From: Arthrobacter sp.
GTDB taxonomy: Bacteria; Actinomycetota; Actinomycetes; Actinomycetales; Micrococcaceae
Assembly (NCBI GenBank): GCA_025464925.1
Contig: JAODMS010000016.1
Coordinates: 1 to 12,038 of the forward strand
Direction of reading: 5' to 3'
DNA: 12,038 nucleotides
The position numbers were made by a program, and so were the translations under genes. Shown here in pieces: positions 8,474 through 12,038 of the stretch. The notes under the pieces were generated by a model. The model had not been told where the DNA came from. It saw only the letters and a program-made list of their open reading frames with translations, and made no database searches. Each line of letters begins with the position of its first letter. The stretch's first letter is position 1.

Positions 8474-11218
8474 ATGAGTGACGAAACACCCGAGGTTCCG
8501 GCGGAATCCGCCGGCCCTATCGATCCTGTTCTTGAAGGCACAGTGTTGGTTGACCGCGTGGAACAGGTGGACCTGCAGACCGAAATGCAGCGCTCCTACC
8601 TGGACTACGCGATGGCCGTGATCGTGGGGCGGGCCCTGCCCGACGTCCGCGACGGACTCAAACCCGTCCACCGCCGCGTGCTGTACGCGATGTTCGACGG
8701 CGGTTACCGCCCCGACCGCTCCTTCAACAAGTGCGCCCGTGTGGTCGGCGAGGTCATGGGCCAGTACCATCCACACGGCGACACCGCCATCTACGATGCG
8801 CTGGTCCGATTGATCCAGGACTGGACCATGCGCTATCCGTTGGCCCTGGGGCAGGGCAACTTCGGTTCGCCGGGCAACGACGGTGCAGCCGCACCCCGGT
8901 ACACCGAGACCAAGATGGCCCCGCTGGCCATGGAAATGGTCCGCGACATCGACGAGGAAACCGTCGACTTCCAGGACAACTACGACGGCAAGAACCAGGA
9001 ACCGACGATCCTGCCGGCGCGTTTCCCCAACCTGCTGGTCAACGGTTCCTCAGGTATCGCCGTCGGTATGGCCACCAACATCCCGCCGCACAATCTCCGC
9101 GAAGTCGCCGATGGCGTGCAGTGGTACCTGGCCAACCCGACAGCCAGCCGCGAGGAACTGCTCGAGGAGCTGCTGCTGCGCATCAAGGGTCCCGACTTCC
9201 CGACCGGGGCGACCATCCTGGGCCACAAGGGCATCGAAGATGCTTACCGCACGGGCCGCGGTTCCATCACCATGCGGGCCGTCGTCAACGTTGAGGAACT
9301 CCAGGGCCGGACCTGCCTTGTGGTCACCGAGCTGCCCTACCAGGCCAACCCGGACAACCTGGCCATCAAGATCGCCGAACTCGTCAAGGACGGCAAGATC
9401 TCCGGCATCGCCGACCTGCGGGACGAGACCTCCGGCCGCACCGGCCAGCGCTTGGTGATCGTGCTGAAGCGCGACGCCGTGGCCAAAGTGGTGCTGAACA
9501 ACCTCTATAAGCACACTCAGCTGCAGGACAACTTCGCCGCAAACATGCTGGCGATCGTCGACGGCATTCCGCGCACCTTGAGCCTTGATGCATTCATCCG
9601 GCACTGGGTCACCCACCAGATGGACGTCATCGCACGCCGGACCCGGTACCGCCTCCGGAAGGCCGAGGAGGAGGCGCACATCCTGCGCGCCCTTCTCAAG
9701 GCCCTGGACATGCTCGATGATGTCATCGCACTCATCCGCGCCTCCAACACCACCGAGGCGGCCCGCGACGGCCTGATGCGGCTGCTGGACATCGACGAAC
9801 TCCAGGCACGCGCCATCCTGGACATGCAGCTGCGTCGGCTCGCGGCCCTGGAACGCCAGAAGATCCAGGACCGCCACGCCGAACTCGAAGCCCTGATCGC
9901 GGAGTACAACGCGATCCTGGCCTCCGAAGAGCGGCAGCGCGAAATCATCAGCACCGAACTGGCCGAAATCGTCGCCAAGCACGGAGACGACCGCCGCACC
10001 AAGATCCTCATGGGTTTCGACGGTGACATGTCCATGGAAGACCTGATACCCGAAGAGGAAATGGTCGTCACCATCACCCGCGGGGGCTACGTCAAGCGCA
10101 CCCGCAGCGACAACTACCGCTCCCAGCAGCGCGGCGGCAAGGGCATCAAGGGGGCCCAGCTGCGCGGGGACGACGTCGTGGAGCACTTCTTCGTCACCAC
10201 GACGCACCACTGGCTGCTGTTCTTCACCAATCTGGGACGCGTCTACCGGGCCAAGGCCTATGAACTCGCAGAAGCGGGACGTGACGCCAAGGGCCAGCAC
10301 GTGGCGAACCTGCTGGCGTTCCAGCCCGACGAGCACATCGCCCAGGTGCTGGACCTCCGGGACTACCAGCATGCGCCCTACCTCGTCCTCGCCACCAAGC
10401 GCGGCCTGGTCAAAAAGACGCGCCTGGAGGACTACGACACCAACCGGTCCGCCGGTGTCATCGCCATCAACCTCCGCGAGGACGACGAGCTTGTCTCTGC
10501 GCAGCTCGTGTCGGAAACCGATGACCTGATGCTCGTATCCCGCAAGGGACAGTCCATCCGCTTCACGGCCACGGACGAAGCCCTGCGTCCCATGGGCCGG
10601 GCAACCTCCGGAGTCACCGGGATGAAGTTCCGTGAGGACGACGAACTGCTGGCGGCCGACGTGGTCCAGGACGGATCGTTCGTCTTTATCGTCACGGAAG
10701 GTGGCTACGCCAAGCGCACCGCCGTCGAGGAATACCGGCTCCAGGGCCGCGGCGGCCTCGGCATTAAGGTTGCCAAGCTCGCCGAGGATCGCGGAGACCT
10801 CGTCGGTGCCCTGATCGTCCACGAAGAGGATGAAGTCCTGGTGGTCATGGAGGGCGGCAAGGTGGTCCGCTCCTCGGTTACCGGCGTACCGGCCAAGGGC
10901 CGCGACACCATGGGCGTGATCTTTGCCAAGCCGGACAAGAACGACCGCATCATCGAAGTCGCCCGCAACAGCGAACGCGGGTTGGAAGGCGACGAGCCGG
11001 CCGAAGAAACCGTTGCGGACGGCACGGAGGGCGGCAGCTCCAACACAACCGAGACGGAGTCCGAAAGCCAGGCAACCGCGGCGGATGACGTAACGTTGGC
11101 TGAAGATGCCGGACCACATGAGCGGTCCGCAGAGGCAGAAGCAGTACCGGCCCCGGAGCCAGATGAGTCATCGGGCGATGCCGAGCTGGACGAGGACAAC
11201 ACCGGAGGTAACGAGTGA
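8474..11218 (+). CDS. gyrA: DNA gyrase subunit A
   Basis: GyrA cuts and rejoins the DNA duplex and wraps DNA to give gyrase its supercoiling activity; with GyrB it is the fluoroquinolone target. In the 914-residue product the winged-helix breakage domain has the catalytic Tyr143 in AAPRYTE (139-145). The quinolone-determining segment is [14 protein letters not shown] (99-112), where Thr104 and Asp108 correspond to E. coli Ser83 and Asp87. The tower and coiled-coil region extends to about 515. The C-terminal pinwheel has the GyrA box QQRGGKG (551-557) and a related QGRGGLG (757-763). Residues about 835-914 form a disordered, strongly acidic tail. The ATG start gives MSDETPEV; upstream there is only a weak GGAA (8463-8466), so coupling to gyrB is plausible. 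The stop overlaps the next start by 4 bp. Confidence 0.98.
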   Translation: MSDETPEVPAESAGPIDPVLEGTVLVDRVEQVDLQTEMQRSYLDYAMAVIVGRALPDVRDGLKPVHRRVLYAMFDGGYRPDRSFNKCARVVGEVMGQYHPHGDTAIYDALVRLIQDWTMRYPLALGQGNFGSPGNDGAAAPRYTETKMAPLAMEMVRDIDEETVDFQDNYDGKNQEPTILPARFPNLLVNGSSGIAVGMATNIPPHNLREVADGVQWYLANPTASREELLEELLLRIKGPDFPTGATILGHKGIEDAYRTGRGSITMRAVVNVEELQGRTCLVVTELPYQANPDNLAIKIAELVKDGKISGIADLRDETSGRTGQRLVIVLKRDAVAKVVLNNLYKHTQLQDNFAANMLAIVDGIPRTLSLDAFIRHWVTHQMDVIARRTRYRLRKAEEEAHILRALLKALDMLDDVIALIRASNTTEAARDGLMRLLDIDELQARAILDMQLRRLAALERQKIQDRHAELEALIAEYNAILASEERQREIISTELAEIVAKHGDDRRTKILMGFDGDMSMEDLIPEEEMVVTITRGGYVKRTRSDNYRSQQRGGKGIKGAQLRGDDVVEHFFVTTTHHWLLFFTNLGRVYRAKAYELAEAGRDAKGQHVANLLAFQPDEHIAQVLDLRDYQHAPYLVLATKRGLVKKTRLEDYDTNRSAGVIAINLREDDELVSAQLVSETDDLMLVSRKGQSIRFTATDEALRPMGRATSGVTGMKFREDDELLAADVVQDGSFVFIVTEGGYAKRTAVEEYRLQGRGGLGIKVAKLAEDRGDLVGALIVHEEDEVLVVMEGGKVVRSSVTGVPAKGRDTMGVIFAKPDKNDRIIEVARNSERGLEGDEPAEETVADGTEGGSSNTTETESESQATAADDVTLAEDAGPHERSAEAEAVPAPEPDESSGDAELDEDNTGGNE

Positions 11219-11856
11219 GTAATTCCGACTCATATTCCAAGTCGAGCAGCGGAGTTCCCGGCGGAGTGCGGGAGCCCGCCGCCGCCGCCCCGCGCGTGAC
11301 TACCCCGTCGCGTCCGCAGGAGGGACCAGGCCCCGCTGCCGGATCGGGTCAGCGCCCGGCCGTCCCCGGGCAGGCGGGTCAGCGCCCGCCCGTCCCCGGG
11401 CAGCGGCCCGCGCAGGGCCAGTCTCCCGCGGTGCCGGGCCAGCGCCCCGGTCAGAACACGGCCGGCCTGATCAAGCCAGCTCCTAAGGCCAAGGTCCGCC
11501 GTGCACGCCTGCTGGTCAGCAAGGTGGAGCCGTGGTCCGTGCTGAAGATGGCTTTCCTGCTCTCAGTCGCCTTGGGGATTGTGACCGTCGTGGCAGCAAT
11601 TGTGCTCTGGACCGTCCTGGACCTGACGGGGATCTTTGACCAGGTGGACACCCTGCTTGGAACGCTGGCTGGCTCGGAAGGCGGCGGCTTCGAGCTAAAG
11701 AAGGTGGCCTCCCTGGGACAAGTGGCGTCCTTCGCCACCATCATTGCCGTCATCAACGTGGTGTTGCTGACGGCGCTGTCCACACTGGCCGCGGTGCTGT
11801 ACAACATTGCCGCCACGCTTGTGGGCGGCATCGGCGTCACCCTCACGGACGACTAG
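11215..11856 (+). CDS. DUF3566 membrane protein (Rv0007-like)
   Basis: The 213-residue product has an N-terminal disordered region (1-90) rich in Pro, Gly and Gln with repeated GQRPxVPGQ units. A basic stretch [16 protein letters not shown] (91-106) precedes the first membrane segment (about 109-135, [18 protein letters not shown] and onward). An amphipathic extracytoplasmic loop (136-168) follows, then a second membrane segment (about 169-205). The C-terminal half matches the DUF3566 family, which in actinobacteria lies directly after gyrA (for example M. tuberculosis Rv0007). The biochemical function is unknown. The GTG start overlaps the gyrA TGA as GTGA, and a strong GGAGGT (11204-11209) lies 5 nt upstream inside gyrA. 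Co-translation with gyrase is therefore likely. The cytoplasmic position of the repeat region is predicted from the flanking positive charges. Confidence 0.9.
   Translation: MSNSDSYSKSSSGVPGGVREPAAAAPRVTTPSRPQEGPGPAAGSGQRPAVPGQAGQRPPVPGQRPAQGQSPAVPGQRPGQNTAGLIKPAPKAKVRRARLLVSKVEPWSVLKMAFLLSVALGIVTVVAAIVLWTVLDLTGIFDQVDTLLGTLAGSEGGGFELKKVASLGQVASFATIIAVINVVLLTALSTLAAVLYNIAATLVGGIGVTLTDD
11345..11403 (+). repeat. 30-bp tandem repeat encoding a Pro/Gly/Gln-rich segment
   Basis: The 29-base stretch at 11345-11373 recurs at 11375-11403 with one mismatch, a period of 30 bp (10 residues). It encodes [11 protein letters not shown] then [10 protein letters not shown]; a degenerate third unit ([11 protein letters not shown]) follows. 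The period is a multiple of three, so copy-number changes would keep the reading frame. Confidence 0.85.
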
Positions 11857-11864
11857 ACCCGTAC

Positions 11865-11891
11865 ATTTACCCGGAGATCTTCCGGATAAAT
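11865..11891 (+). terminator. Terminator-like hairpin after the gyrase operon
   Basis: ATTTA-c-CCGGA (11865-11875) pairs with TCCGG-a-TAAAT (11881-11891) around a 5-nt loop GATCT: ten base pairs with one internal mismatch, beginning 8 bp after the DUF3566 stop. The position fits an operon end. No U-tract follows, as is common for actinobacterial terminators, so the efficiency is uncertain. Confidence 0.6.
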
Positions 11892-11899
11892 GCCTCGAT

Positions 11900-11929
11900 T
11901 TGAGATCGGGCCGGGATGTGCTGTAAAGT
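11900..11929 (+). promoter_or_regulatory. Promoter of tRNA-Ile
   Basis: TTGAGA (11900-11905) matches the -35 consensus at five of six bases. After an 18-bp spacer comes TAAAGT (11924-11929), which fits the actinobacterial -10 pattern TAnnnT. The predicted start at about 11936 leaves a leader of about 19 nt before the tRNA. The promoter sits just after the gyrase-operon hairpin, so the tRNA is likely transcribed independently. Confidence 0.7.
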
Positions 11930-11940
11930 CGTATCTCGGT

Positions 11941-11955
11941 CCGATGAGGCATCGG
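11941..11955 (+). repeat. Perfect hairpin in the pre-tRNA-Ile leader
   Basis: CCGATG (11941-11946) is perfectly complementary to CATCGG (11950-11955), with a 3-nt loop AGG. The last base of the stem is the first base of the tRNA, G11955. The hairpin therefore lies exactly at the expected RNase P cleavage site. Confidence 0.7.
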
Positions 11956-12028
11956 GGCGTATAGCTCAGGCGGTTAGAGCGCTTCGCTGATAACGAAGAG
12001 GTCCCAGGTTCAAGTCCTGGTACGCCCA
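11955..12028 (+). tRNA. tRNA-Ile (anticodon GAT)
   Basis: A complete 74-nt cloverleaf can be folded. The acceptor stem is GGGCGTA (11955-11961) with TACGCCC (12021-12027), and the discriminator base is A12028. The D stem is GCTC/GAGC (11964-11967 with 11977-11980). The anticodon stem is CTTCG/CGAAG (11982-11986 with 11994-11998) around the loop CTGATAA, anticodon GAT at 11989-11991. The T stem is CCAGG/CCTGG (12004-12008 with 12016-12020) with loop TTCAAGT. The 3' CCA is not encoded. In many actinobacteria a tRNA-Ile and then a tRNA-Ala follow the gyrase operon; any tRNA-Ala would lie beyond the window. Confidence 0.98.
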
Positions 12029-12038
12029 CGGAACCTGT

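Noticed and set aside
9050..11119. Minus-strand 689-codon open frame opposite gyrA
   Set aside because: Same shadow effect; gyrA is fully intact on the plus strand and the antisense product resembles nothing.
11345..11460. Possible CRISPR-like or mobile repeat array
   Set aside because: Units are contiguous without unique spacers, keep the reading frame and encode PGQ repeats, so they belong to the DUF3566 gene.

Overview
The window looks like the replication-origin region of a high-GC Gram-positive bacterium (Actinomycetota). The protein sequences, the GTG starts and the order dnaA - oriC - dnaN - gnd - recF - dciA - gyrB - gyrA - DUF3566 - tRNA-Ile point to Micrococcaceae (Arthrobacter-like). 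The genus is an inference from remembered family features, not a search. All genes are on the + strand. Every large minus-strand reading frame is a codon-bias shadow of a real gene.

Layout. 1-1438: dnaA, almost complete at its 5' side (16 bases precede the preferred ATG). 1439-2013: a 575-bp gap that is the probable oriC. Its left part (about 1463-1735) holds DnaA boxes and AT-rich DNA, including a candidate basal unwinding element. Its right part (about 1741-2013) is GC-rich, with no gene or clear promoter that I can see. 2014-5914: dnaN, gnd, recF and dciA, with recF and dciA overlapping by 8 bp. 5915-6327: a 413-bp gap with overlapping inverted repeats, a candidate gyrB promoter and a leader hairpin. 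6328-11856: gyrB, gyrA and a DUF3566 membrane-protein gene that overlaps gyrA by 4 bp. 11857-11954: a terminator-like hairpin and a good tRNA promoter. 11955-12028: tRNA-Ile(GAT).

The genes form a replication module. DnaA opens the origin, DciA is expected to help load the replicative helicase, DnaN is the sliding clamp, RecF acts in gap repair and fork restart, and GyrA/GyrB remove the supercoils produced by replication. The metabolic gene gnd sits inside the block, an arrangement known from other actinobacteria. All protein genes look intact, and I see no insertion sequence, prophage, CRISPR array or horizontally acquired island.

I do not find an undescribed system. The observations most worth checking are small non-coding ones: a DnaA-trio-like unwinding element beside a perfect DnaA box, the opposed orientation of the DnaA boxes, mutually exclusive hairpins upstream of gyrB, and a hairpin in the tRNA-Ile leader that ends on the first base of the tRNA.
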